Of a stretch of DNA of 64,000 nucleotides, positions 1 to 11,997 are shown in pieces. The stretch is from Pegea sp. RAD2-039 (Eukaryota > Chordata > Thaliacea > Salpida > Salpidae). The translations under genes and the position numbers were made by a program. Location: assembly GCA_034620365.1 (NCBI GenBank), contig JAQGEQ010000045.1, forward strand, positions 682,001-746,000. Direction: 5' to 3'. Within the stretch, counting starts at the first letter, position 1. Every line of letters begins with the position of its first letter. The notes beneath the pieces were generated by a model that made no database searches, was not told the DNA's origin, and saw only the letters and a list, made by a program, of their open reading frames with translations.

Positions 1-561
1 AGAAGGGTAATGAGTTGTTAAGCTTGTCTCTAATTACATCACTTTCACTTCTACGATTGCATTCTAACTCTAATTGGTCTACTTTGTTTTGAAGCAAGCA
101 GTTTTCATTCAAAATCTTTTCAACATTAAGACATTGAAACTAAACTTAGTTGTTATTGAAAAGTCGTCTGTAAACAAATGTCATTTTGATCTTCAGTAAG
201 GTTTTTACTCGCCGGCAGTTTCATCTTTTCGACTGGTTTCTATTTTCTAATGTTTTTCTCGGATAAACATATTTGTGTAATATCTTGAAACTTTGTTTGC
301 TGATATCATTTCCTTTTATTTAGGATGATATGATGTAAACATGCGTTAATTGGCTGGTGGGCGAGGTTATTTGTTAGTTACTTATATCAATGACGCAAGC
401 CTTATTTGCAAGTGGCAGTTTTTTTGCAGATAATTTTATGTTTATTAAGCATTTTCCCGGCATTGTGCTCATTTTAGAATTGTATTCAACAAAGAAACTG
501 ATATATTTCAGTCTTTAGAAGTAGTTTTTAGAGAGTAATTATTGAGTTTTGGTTGATCAGA

Positions 562-3374
562 ATGGAAATGTACGGAACTAACCCGTATTATAACTCATAC
601 GAGAATGATCAAACTTATAAATGGTGAGACTTTGTGAATTCTAATCTAATGAAAAGGTTTTAATTGTTTACTAATCAATTTGTTGTAAATATTCTCTCTT
701 CATCACCTCTATTTGTAATCAGGAAAATATTGAATGAGCTATCTGGTCCTCCTGAAGTTGGATCAAGAGTTAAAGATGAACCCAGTGGAGGAAGCAAGTC
801 GTCAGAAAGTTCAGAATCTGATTCAGGAAGTCAAGGTATGACATCAATGCAACCACCAACCGCTATTGCTTACCAAACAGGAAGCGGTACTGGTAAGACT
901 TTTTCATATGGCAATAATAATTTCTTTTTCGTTGGTTTCTTTGAGGTATTAATTTATAAACCCTTTTTTTTATTTGATGTAGTTTCATCTTTGGTTGATA
1001 TCTAATCTTGTTTAGAAAGCAAAAGTTTGTCATCTACTTTTTATTTTTGAACTTGGAAACCTTTTCTGTAGTTTTGTGAACAAACAAGGGTTTATGTAGA
1101 GATGGTTTATAGAATTGATGAGATGTTAGACTGCTTCATGAATCGATTATATAAGATTAGTGATGACACTACAATTTTTCCTACTACACATTTCACTTTT
1201 TACAACCTTTTGCATAAATGCGAAATAACTAAATTATTTATTGGCATCTACCCAATAGTAAGAATTAAATAGATACAAGTATATTGATGTTTCTTGAGTT
1301 TGGTAAACAACACCGTTATTCTTCTAATTGTATCTTTTATGAGTTATTTACAAATTTTTTTGGTATTTGATGTCAACTTTTATGTTTCAAATGTTTATAG
1401 AATTGAATCAAAACTTTGTTGTTTGGAATCTACAAGTTTTGTGTCTCACTAAATCCTTTATTCACTCACATCTGCTCCTAATCTTTTGATGATCAAAAGA
1501 TTCAACTCCTCATTCTATTTGTATAAATCTCTTATTCATCTAACAGACAAATCTGTTTTCATTTCAATCAGAATCACCTAGCTGGTTGTGGCACCAAACT
1601 TTAACACAAACTCAAATTCTTTTGAAAGTAAACTCCTAATTTTTAAGTTTTTTTTATCAACAACTCGAGATAGATATCTTCAATCATTTTGTTCTTACAT
1701 ATCAATTCATGTTTCGTTTTTACCAAATTTGACATTTCTAAGAAAAAAAGAACTCAAATTTCTACTAATTTCCAATAATATTGGCATGAGTAATCCTGAT
1801 GTTTTGATTATAAGATCGTTCAACAATTTGCCAGCCTACCAATTAGATATTTGTTTGTTTGTTTGTTGTTATTATGGTCTCAACTTTTCTCTTTGTTTAT
1901 GTTATAGTATGAGAGGAAATCACTTTTGATAGACTAACAACATGTTACTTAAGTTACAAAATATTTCAATTTCTTTCAGCTTAATGCGACTGAAATATTT
2001 TGTAATCTGTTGATAAGTAAGTACCACATAACCACTGGAAGAAGAGGTTTTCAATATATATATTTGAAACTGTTTTCTTGATCATGTCTACCCCGATTTT
2101 TGTTGTATAATTTTGTTGATAGAAAGTTGACTTCAATTTTGACTTCAAATGTTACAAATTTACTAGCAGCCAACCACTACATCATCAGATGTCGTCTATT
2201 TCAAACTAGTTTTTACGAAATTGTTTCACTTTTCTGAAACTTCTATTTGAAAAAGCTAGAAGTTTGAATGACTGAATATATTGAAAATGAGAATTCATCT
2301 TTTATCCTAATACTATCCTACGGAGTAAGGTTTTTCTTGCATCTTTCATTCATTTGTTATCTTTTGTTTAAATAATTACTTCAAATGTGTTTTTTGCTGT
2401 TCATTCGTGTTCTGATGCTTTTATCTCAAAACAACATGACACATACGTCGCTTTTGATCATATGCTGTTTAGTTCTGATGTCATTGATGACTACTTTTTG
2501 ATTTGTAAATAATTAATAACATTAGTAATAAAAACATTCCTTCTCAATAAGTTTGAGATTTTTACAAACTAAATCAAACCCGATACTTGAAACACAAAAC
2601 AACTTTCGATGATAAAAGTTTTAATCAAATCATTCTTGTTTCAAATGAGATAATTTTACTAAAATTACAAATAAACGTGAATTAAATTCGCACAAATACC
2701 ATCTAAACGTTCCTCGCATGTATGTGATTGTCTCACGCATGTTTCTTTCCATTAAGTTTGAGTTTTGTCAAATTAACATTTGATTATATATCGTTTGCTC
2801 ACAGTTTCTGGTCTTCAAACCTTCTCGATGGCAAACGCCTTAAGTGGACAAGCAACTATAGTGCCTGGAGATGGCAGCGGGAACCTTTGGATGCCCGGTA
2901 ACCACGTTGTTGTCCATGGTACGTTGTTGTTTCGACTTTCTTCATTTTTACGTCTTTTGATTGGCTTGAAAGTGTTGGTTGTGAAGTGATTATTTAAAAG
3001 ATCGATCTCCCAACAGATTCCCCAATGTATCAAATCAGAACACCGAATTCATCCACTAATTTATCGAGTGTTGTGATGGGAGGTGCAGCGATGCAGTCTC
3101 CTCAACAAATGGCAGAAGAAGCCTCTCGTAAACGTGAATTACGGTTGATGAAAAACAGGTTTATATGATTTTAAAGATGATTTGTCCATGTCACTCACTA
3201 GTTGTCTAATTGAGTCGTATTTTCAGGGAAGCCGCTAAAGAATGTAGAAGACGGAAAAAAGAATATGTAAAGTGTTTAGAAACCCGAGTTGCTGTGTTAG
3301 AAAATCAAAATAAACAGCTGATAGATGAACTAAAGACATTGAAAGAGCTTTATGTTCACAATAAAGTGGATTGA
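562..3374 (+). CDS. CREB/CREM/ATF1-family bZIP transcription factor, short form
   Basis: Five exons join in frame: 562-623, 723-892, 2805-2918, 3017-3158 and 3227-3374, giving 211 residues. The C-terminus is the family bZIP: a basic region with RLMKNREAAKECRRRKKEYV, then a short leucine zipper ending a few residues from the stop, as in CREB. Upstream are a helix resembling the second helix of the kinase-inducible domain (KILNELS) and a short Q2-like stretch (SGLQTF, then PGNHVVV), separated by a Ser/Glu-rich linker. The family binds TGACGTCA sites as dimers in the nucleus and activates transcription through CBP when phosphorylated. The first exon does not encode the usual RRPSY kinase site. 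The N-terminus is very short, so 562 may be an alternative first exon or start, with a longer form beginning upstream of the window. The bZIP assignment is firm; the start is tentative. Confidence 0.88.
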
Positions 3375-6235
3375 ATGAATACTTTATCCACCTTATGGGC
3401 AAGTGTTTCCTGATTTTGTGTCACGAAGTATACATGTGAACTTTCTGTTTCGTTTTCACCAAATTTTAAATATTGGTTACGAAGAGGGTTTTAGATTACT
3501 TTTATCATTTCTTTTAAATGCAGATAACTTATTTTGTGAATATCATTAAAGTACAAATACTTTTCTTGTCATGTTGTTGAAGCTTTAAATAGACCAACTA
3601 TAAGTGGATGAACTTCAACAAAGCTACTCTACTTTTTTGATTTTATTTTTTTTAATCTTTTTGTCGAAGCTCTATTTGTTGATGTTTACTTCAAAATCAA
3701 TGATAAACATCTCATTTCAATAAATACTTTTTACAAATTTACTCTTCAAAGTCTTACAGATGTTCAGATAAAACTAGTAGTTCTTACAAACATCCATTTG
3801 TAGCTTGCTTGCCTGTCCTAGTACTTCAGCTTGTCAAAGTCTTATGTTAGGGAGGGTTCAATTACTGCTGTCATTAAAGCTTTCACCACCAAGCAGAATT
3901 AATTAAGTGATCACATGTTGACAAATCGTATTTACAACCCCTTCCTTCCCATCTATTTTCTGTTTGAGTGTTCTTCGATGTAACTCTTTGGCGTCGTTAT
4001 GTGTACTCAAATGCTTGTTCTTTGTCGTTCACATTCAGTTTCATTCGTTTTCAAGTTTCTTAAAATTAACTATCTCGGCAATTTTTATTCAGAAAATAAT
4101 TTAAAGACATCTTCGTTTTGTTGTACAGTTGTGACCGTTTCAATATATGTGGTGGCTTGTCTCATTTTCTACATTCTAATCCATCAAGCAGAAACCCCCC
4201 GGATTTCTACATTCAATTTTAACAACCTTTTTGTCAGTAACACCAAATAGAGATGCTACTACTCACAACCGTCCCTTCAACCTTATATGTTGTCTTTTAA
4301 AACTGCCTTGAGTTGATCAGCACGACCACGACGTTGTGTTCATCATGATGATGGTGAAAACGGCAACACCGAAACCCCAATTGAATATTTTAAGTTTCTA
4401 CTGGATAAGCAAGCGTCAGGCGAAGCATCAGTGGATTCAAATATGTCCTTTTCGCACACGAACGAAAGGAAGGAAGGAGTTTGTGTTGAGCATTATTTTT
4501 TTTTTGCTTCTGTCTGTTGTCTTACTGTTTCAAATTTGTTTCTTTTTTGATTTTCTTTCAAAACTATAAAACTATACAGAAATTCAAAAGAGTGCTTTCC
4601 ATTTTCTACAGAATATTTGAGAAAATCCCCACAAATACCCTACCACTAAATTCTTGGTGTATTTTGGTGGTTTAAACGACCAACCAAACCCACCTCTAGA
4701 TATTCTATTATCTTCTGACCTTGATTAGATTTTAGAATGTTTTTATTCCACCTAGAATTTTGCTTGTAAGTTATTGAACTATTTACAATTATTTGAGAAG
4801 ATACGTTTAATAAAGAAGAATGTTTCAGTTTAGTGACGAAAGTACGGAAGTTTTATCATCAAAACTAATAAATAAAAAAATGTTAAATGTAAACTAAAAT
4901 GAAAGAGGTTATTGTGTTTACAAGTAGAATATTTTATTTCAATTTTGATAAGTTTGTAAATAGATAAATTTTCAACAAATCGATTTAACTTTTATGTTAG
5001 CCTCTAAAAGAACTTGGTTGAAAAACTGTCGTCGGTGTTTAGGTTGATAGTTTTGAGAATAAGAAATGAAATGTGGTGTTGATGAAGACTCAGTTTTAAG
5101 TTTTCAGCAGATCCAGTTAAAAAGTCCTAAGAATTCTTCAAATATCTTTTTGATGTAATTTCTAAATATTTCAAATTTATCTCGTTCTGTTTTTTATTAT
5201 CAAAGTAAAAATAACAACCCGAAATTAAATAGTATTCAAAATTTACATCAATTTAAAGATCTTTTTTATGAATAGCTGTTTTCAAAAGAATTATTCTGCT
5301 TAATACTCAATTAAGGGGCGACTTAACTTAAATCAAATTATTTATCTCTAGATAAAAGTATGCTTGAAGTTGATAAATAGTTTAATACTCTGACTGACTT
5401 GTAGAATAATTAAATGTTAAAAAAGTCAAAAAAGTATTAAATATATAAGTAGTATAATTGAAAATATTTTTATTTAGTTATAGAATAGCTAAGCTTTCGA
5501 AATCATTAATTACTTCATTAACTGAAAATAGTTTCATGAATTAACTTTATTATCAATTATTCAGAGTCCTCATCTTTATAAAACATATCTGATAATAAAT
5601 TGATGTTTTCGGTAAAACAGTGAGGACATTAACAAATATTTAATTTCTACAGTTTTATATTTCATTGTTTATTAATCTACTCTTAACAAGACACTCCACA
5701 TCAACAGTCGATTTAAACTATTAATAATTGATACCTTGCAAAAGTATACCATAGGTTTCTTTGGATAAGTTATTTTAATTACAGAGTTTAATTTAAATGA
5801 ATTTATTATTATACAACATAGGTTATATTATTGTGGGGTTTAAAGAATTAAAAACTTGACTTAAAGCTTTTTGTAAATATTTATTTTGCTCAGTATATCA
5901 ATAACTGATGAACGGAAACAAGTTTGTTAAGGAAGTTTTGTGAGAAAATAGTCAAACCGGAAATTAGTTGCAAAGACAAAAGTTGATAAAACCTGGGTGG
6001 TCAATACAAGATAAATTAACATTTAAATATTCAAGTAACTTTAGAATTTTCAAATATCTATTTTTATTTATTGATTATTTTACATGAATATATGCGGTGT
6101 AATCATTTTTGAGAATGTCAACACTTTTTAGTCAATATAAATCGTTTTTTCACTTTTCAAACTTTCTTTTTATAAATGATTTCCATCAATTATCTCTTAC
6201 TACTCTTGTCTATGGTCTGCTTCTACCATGATATG
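3375..6235. other. CREB 3' region and AT-rich intergenic DNA
   Basis: No supportable gene. Two modest open frames near 4.0 and 4.35 kb lack family similarity and splice context. Polyadenylation-like AATAAA motifs occur near 4.81 and 4.87 kb and could end a long CREB 3' UTR, but none is clearly preferred. Confidence 0.4.
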
Positions 6236-6239
6236 ATTC

Positions 6240-6490
6240 AGAAGTTATAGAGATCCAGTTGTTACCCATACAGCAGGATTCCACTCTCCACGCCAGCCAG
6301 GTTATGCAGCAGAACAGACAGACTGATGCAGCTACGCCCACCTGGCGTCGCAGAAGCTGTTAGAACCACACTGAGTACAACGACGAACTGCCTACGAGGA
6401 TCCAACTCCGCCTTTAATTTCAGAGTTTTATGTCTTCTAGAAGTGTTGTCATTAACCAGACTCACAGGAGCCTTCTACTCAGGTTCTTAT
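6240..6490. other. GC-richer island, possible retroelement remnant
   Basis: About 250 bases have a clearly higher G+C content than the AT-rich DNA on both sides. Both strands carry short open frames of about 70 codons, which is what a local GC rise produces by chance. One + frame is rich in Gln, Arg and Thr and reads somewhat like the end of a retroelement polyprotein, but I see no catalytic motif. I regard it as an unclassified insertion remnant. Confidence 0.3.
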
Positions 6491-7735
6491 GAACTTTTCC
6501 TTGTCACTAATATAAAGACTATTTTTGGGGAAAATCTCTTTTTAGTTGAGCTGTAGCTAGATTATTGATTGATTTTAAAACAGGGCTTATTAATCAAATT
6601 GTCATTACAACTTTAGTTGACTGAATTATTCTAAAAAATAAAAATAAATTCAGAAACAATCTAATTTGTATTTTCTTCAAATCTACTGAAATTTCTCTAA
6701 TATTTGAACTAAAGTTTTCTAATTTAGCAATTTTTGACAAACTTATTTTGTACATATCTTATATCAAACGTTTTAATTAATTCTGCGGAGTTTGGTATCA
6801 ATAAAAAGTAAACAACTTTTACATGAATGTTTACATAAAGTCATGATAGTTCAAAACCTTATTTATTATCACAAAGATTAAACTCTTTAAACTGTATTGA
6901 AGCAAACCAAGAAAGTACTAATTTAATTTACACCATGAAAGCCCAAAAAGGCTTAGAACATGTTTAGTGGTCATAAATAAACTAACAGAACCCAAGACAA
7001 CTTCATTAATGTAAGAGAGTTGCTAAACATAGTAGTTTCTTAAAATAAAAGATTTTAAACTTTTTATAAAAGTAATAAAATAATAGTTTCATTTTAAGTT
7101 TAATAATTATCATTATCATAAAAGTATAAAATTACAGAGTGAGCATTCATTCACAACAAATGACATCATATTTGGTTGAGAATAAAGTTTATTGGTTCAA
7201 ACGGATTGTTTTGTGACTTAAACATATAAATTAGCATCGATTATAGATTCTTCAACTTTTACAAATTTTTACTAAATATTTTACTATCAAGCTGTTTATC
7301 GTTACTTATCGTTGCTTTTTACAATTGAGTCTTTTAAATTATCATTACAGATATCTCAACAAAATCCTCAACAGTAAAAACGCGGTGAAATTGATTCTTG
7401 CAAACAATTGACACAAATTTTCATAAAAATGTGTATTATTGACTTTTTTTTATTTATTTAATGTGTATTCATTGATTTGTGATGCTAAAAACCAACAAAA
7501 AGATAGAATATTGGAACTTATTGAAATTTTAAGCTTTGAAGCACTCAATTATTCGTTTAAATGGTAAAGCATCTAAATATTGCTTTTAAATAATCTTAAA
7601 ATATATTAAAGAGTAAAAAATGGCCTATATCGATTAGGCCCCAAAAACATGAGCTTTGTACACGGTAAAATTTTGAACGTTAGAATTTATAGACAGTTTA
7701 CTGCAAATATCTTCTAATAATCTTAAATTAGAACC

Positions 7736-10638
7736 TTACATTTGACTTGTGCGGCTTCTTTTTTCGGAAAAAGATAATTTGTTTTGTGCTTGTTGCTTAA
7801 TATAGTAATATCTCATGACAAGCACTAATGAAGATGATAGTAGTGAAGAAACAATTCCAATTAAAAAAGCTGCCGATATATCCCCAATCATATCAAGAAG
7901 TTTACCTAAAAAAAAGTATTTAATAAAATAACAAATAAAAGTATTTATTTTAGGTGTAAACTCACCAACAGTTACAGTACAAATCATACCACCTACGTGA
8001 ATTATAACATTACCATATCCAAACACTGCTGGATATAAATTTAAGCCAAATGCATCACTGATGAACATCGAAAACGAACCATCTAAGCTTCCACCCAAAA
8101 GACCAATGCTCAAGCAAGCAACCATCATTGCAATATAATGATTTACCAGATATACAAATAAAAAAGCAAAACTTAACAAGCCAATATAAACCGCCTAAAA
8201 AGTTACTTTTTATTAGTCTAACTGGAATTAATATAATTTTTTAGATAAAAGAATTAAGTTGAAAATTAAACTGTTATGTTTGTGAATCTAAAAATAATAA
8301 TCGATTCTTACTATGAATAACACTCGAGTCTGTTTGTTGACGTAATTAAGCATTACTCCATTTATAAGGCGAGAAAATAATTCCCCAAATAACAGACTTG
8401 ATAACAAAGTAGAAGACTCCAAATCCGTTAATCCAACTGAATAGCAGAATATAAAAAATAGTTTAATTTTCTTGAAGAATTTTCAAAAACTCCTAAAATC
8501 TATAACTTTGAACAAGTTCTGATAACAATTTATTATTTTAAGATTGTTTAAATTTGCAATCAAAATAATAGAGTTTTGCTGAATTATAATTTTCCTAGGA
8601 AATATGTTTCATCTTTTATAAAAGAATTCTATTTTGATACTAATCAAACCACATTTTAAGGTTGTTTTGTTTTTAACTCAAAAACGGAAATTTGCGGCTT
8701 ACTTTTTTTTGCATGAGGAATAAGATAGATTAGACAAGAGATGTATCCACAGGAAAATATTAAGTAAGAAAAAGAGTATAGATAAAAAAGCCGATTTGCA
8801 AACACATTCAATTTGTGCTTTTTTATAAACATTTTCAATTTTCGTCTAAAATTTTTTGGAGCTTTTTCTTCTTCTGTAGTTTTAAGTACTTCCAAAGGGA
8901 GTTTTAGGTTTTGTTTCCCATTTAATTTCTCTTCTAAAGTTAATAATTGACTGAAATTTGGAGAAAAATTTTGTTATTTATTAAAAAAGAATCATATTTT
9001 GAAATTTTATTTCTTCACTTAAATATTTTATTTACTTTTTTTCTGTCAAATCATTTTTATTGTTATTGTGATCCATTTTGTTGTAAGATATCAAAGACAC
9101 GTTAAGATCTTCTTCAATTGTGATTGGTTTCAATGAAGCACCAGTTATACAATTTTGTAAGAACGAACCAGCAATGAGCTGCAAATAAACAACTGATCGT
9201 ATATATCAGAACAAATTGAGAAATTTTGTACAGATATTAGGATTCAAGGTCTATTTTTAAAGTTTTCTTAGATTTTTACTGTGAAACATTTATAGATTAA
9301 ATATTTTATTTAGAGTATTTGTTAGATTATTATAAACGTTTTGCTTGCAACTATATAAAAACTTAAAACATCTTAAGCTTTTAAACGAATAATTCTTTCA
9401 GGAAATTATGATTTTAATGAAGTTTTAAAACGTAAGATTTATTTGAACATTTAACTTCATTTACATATAACAATATTTATTGATAAACAAAAAATATTAT
9501 CAGTTTCTACATCTTATTTGTTTTACTAAAATAATAAGCTGGTATGTGTCACAAAAAAAACATTTCTATAGTTAACATGATTATCTTTAAACTTTAAATC
9601 AGATAAATATAAAATATAAATGCCTCTAACTTACAAGCATTGCCCCTCTCCAACTAAATTCATCAATTAGATACTGAATTGCTGGACAAATAAAGAAAGT
9701 AATCGCCGTAGCCCCACCAAACACCAACTGAGTTGCCAGGTTTCGATATTTATCAAAGTATCGATAACATACAGTGAAAGAACAAATCATTATAGGTCCC
9801 ATACAAAGACCTGCTCCAAAAATCAAATTGTATTTCTCATTAGTACCTTATTTCTATGTTTTTAAGAATTAACAATGAAATATAATAAAAAATTGTAGTA
9901 TAAATACTTTGAAAAAAAAGTTTAAGCATTTTTTGAAAACTGTTTTTCTTACATTAAAAATTGTTTTGAACATAAATAAATTCAATTGAATGGCTAAAAA
10001 TATGAAAAGTTTATTTTAATGTAAATGATATGTTTAAAACCTAACCTGGAATTAATCCACAGCATATATGAATTGCAGTTAGTGAAGGTTGAAATGATCC
10101 TGTTGCTATTGATGTAGCAGCAAGAAGACTCGTCAACATGGTTAACCGGCGATAAGAGAAATGATTTAACAAAATAGGAGTCAGAGGACCTTTGTTGATT
10201 GAGAGTTGATAATTTTTAACATTTTCAATTTAATAAAGATTATTAAAAAGGTCTTTCCCGCCAAATTATATCAGAAATTTATACTTTTAAATTAATGCCA
10301 AAATTTACTCATTTGGTTGTGATCATGATAATGTGAATAAATTTGTAAATTATAAACTAGTTGTTATCAACAGATGCTTAAAAATCAACCGACTCACACG
10401 AAATTCCATATCCGAGTTGTAGCAGCCCGCTCAACCACGAGACTTCTGAAAGATCCGTATCAAACTCTTCCATCAGATAAGTGAAGATCACTGAATAACA
10501 ACGATACACAAGAAAGAAATTTCCTAATACAAAAAAAGATGTGATAACAATCAACCACCCCCAACCACCATCTGGGATTTGTTGTACTTGCGGGAGTTTT
10601 TTTAAGATCTTTTGATTTTTAGAATTGACTTCCATCAT
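7736..10638 (-). CDS. Monocarboxylate transporter-like protein (SLC16 family, MFS)
   Basis: Eight exons on the minus strand join in frame: 10398-10638, 10046-10189, 9635-9846, 9036-9178, 8703-8950, 8312-8436, 7966-8194 and 7736-7905, giving 503 residues. The start is the ATG at 10638. The N-terminal cytosolic stretch runs into PDGGWGWLIV, the DG[GS]WGW signature of monocarboxylate transporters at the first membrane helix. The sixth helix is preceded by the family's WRGAML. A charged loop of roughly 100 residues (exons 4-5) separates two six-helix halves, and the C-terminus is basic and cytosolic. Canonical members move lactate or pyruvate with a proton across the plasma membrane; orphan members carry other solutes. 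The second half is divergent and I cannot assign the substrate. All junctions are GT-AG and no lesion is visible. Confidence 0.9.
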
Positions 10639-11475
10639 TTTACTACCCAATAATCAAAAACAAAATTATTTTGTTAAAAATGTGACAAAAAAAATAAGAG
10701 TAAATTAAAATAGTTGTAAAATAGAAATAATTTCTTATACAACTTATTTCACCTTATCATGATTTAGGTTTTTTATTTTTCAATACTTGGATTTTAATAA
10801 CAACATTCATTTATTTTGAAAAACAAGTACTCAATCGTGCATTTATTAGATATTCAAATTTCTTAAGCCTCAATAACAAACTTTAAAAGTTATTCTTAAA
10901 AAGTCATCAATAAAAATAACAAAGTAATCTCTTTGTTTGATAGTAAAGAATACTAAAGTAGAGCGATTATCATTTCACGTGACAAACGTTTGCAAAAAAT
11001 ATGTTACTAATAAATAACTTATTTTAAAATCTGTTCAGAATATTGTTAGACTGTTTAACTTTCCTTCATACTTTCCCACTTTCACTCAAATGATAAATTA
11101 TAAGTATAAAAAGTAATAACGAAGTAAAATAATTAGATAAATTCTAAAACAATATTTACATCTACCAACATTCATTCGGCTTAACATCGGGTTTTATCTA
11201 ATGTTTTACTAAATTTGACTCAAGTTAAGTAAAAATAAAGTTAGTTATTCATTTATTTATTCAGAGCGTGCCTGCAGATGAGAGATTATGCATATCCTAT
11301 AGCAAACAAGAACTAAACAGTATAAACGGAAAGATAATATGCATGAAGTACTAATACATAAGCAGTAGATACAGTAAATTAAATATAAATCTAACAGCGT
11401 ACTTTATTGGCACTTGTAAAGAACATTACAGTAAATCATAATTTCTCAACAAAATTATAAAAACGGGATTTATTT
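10639..11475. other. AT-rich intergenic DNA upstream of the transporter
   Basis: This is the presumed promoter side of the transporter. I see no gene, RNA gene or clear repeat. Confidence 0.4.
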
Positions 11476-11479
11476 TGAT

Positions 11480-11995
11480 GTAGTGATGGAGTCGGGAAAA
11501 AAAAGTCAGAACCCTATTAAATATATATCACTACATTTAGTGTTATAAAAGTTGTTGAGTGGTTTCATTTTAAATGAGGAGCTTCTGAGGATTTATGAAA
11601 GATCTGTAGAAAGCATTGAAGTTAACATGACAGAAACCACTAATAATTTTCAACCATGGCATCGATACTGAAATGACTTTATATTCAGTTTATAGAGAAA
11701 TAGTTATGCTGAATCTAAAAAATGCTTCCGTAAATGATCTTTGAATAAATCCCTTTTTTGGTGACGACTCCATATGGAAGGATTGAATCTAATTTGGGAT
11801 GCAATTATGTGATGAGGATTTTTACCAGTGTCCTTAAAACATTTGAGAATTTCGTATCAACTAGAGGATCTTATTCTAAACAAATAATTTACGCCGTGAA
11901 TCGATTTTAAATTGTGAGAGATGAAGATAACTTGTCTAATAGTATTAGTTAAGTTAATATCACCGATCCCCGTGGTTGCGTCCCACTCTATTTTG
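11480..11995 (-). mobile_element. Probable LINE C-terminal remnant (minus strand)
   Basis: Read on the minus strand this segment lies just beyond the minisatellite, on the side where the end of the LINE reverse transcriptase ORF would be expected. A short FFPDSITTSK stretch near 11.50 kb resembles the phrase common near the end of LINE proteins (LPDSI-x-S). A similar sequence, also minus strand, occurs near 61.58 kb. Many stops are present. The assignment rests mainly on position and on this short motif. Confidence 0.35.
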
Positions 11996-11997
11996 CT

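Noticed and set aside
664-1005. Open frame of 113 codons in the CREB region
   Set aside because: It starts at TTG inside intron 1 and runs past the donor at 893. Only its middle part, exon 2, is coding.
3999-4569. Two open frames after the CREB stop
   Set aside because: No family, no splice context; probably 3' UTR or intergenic chance frames.
7904-7965. Continuous frame across the last transporter intron
   Set aside because: The 60-base segment has a perfect GTGAGT donor and TTTTTTTAG acceptor, and splicing it restores the family sequence.
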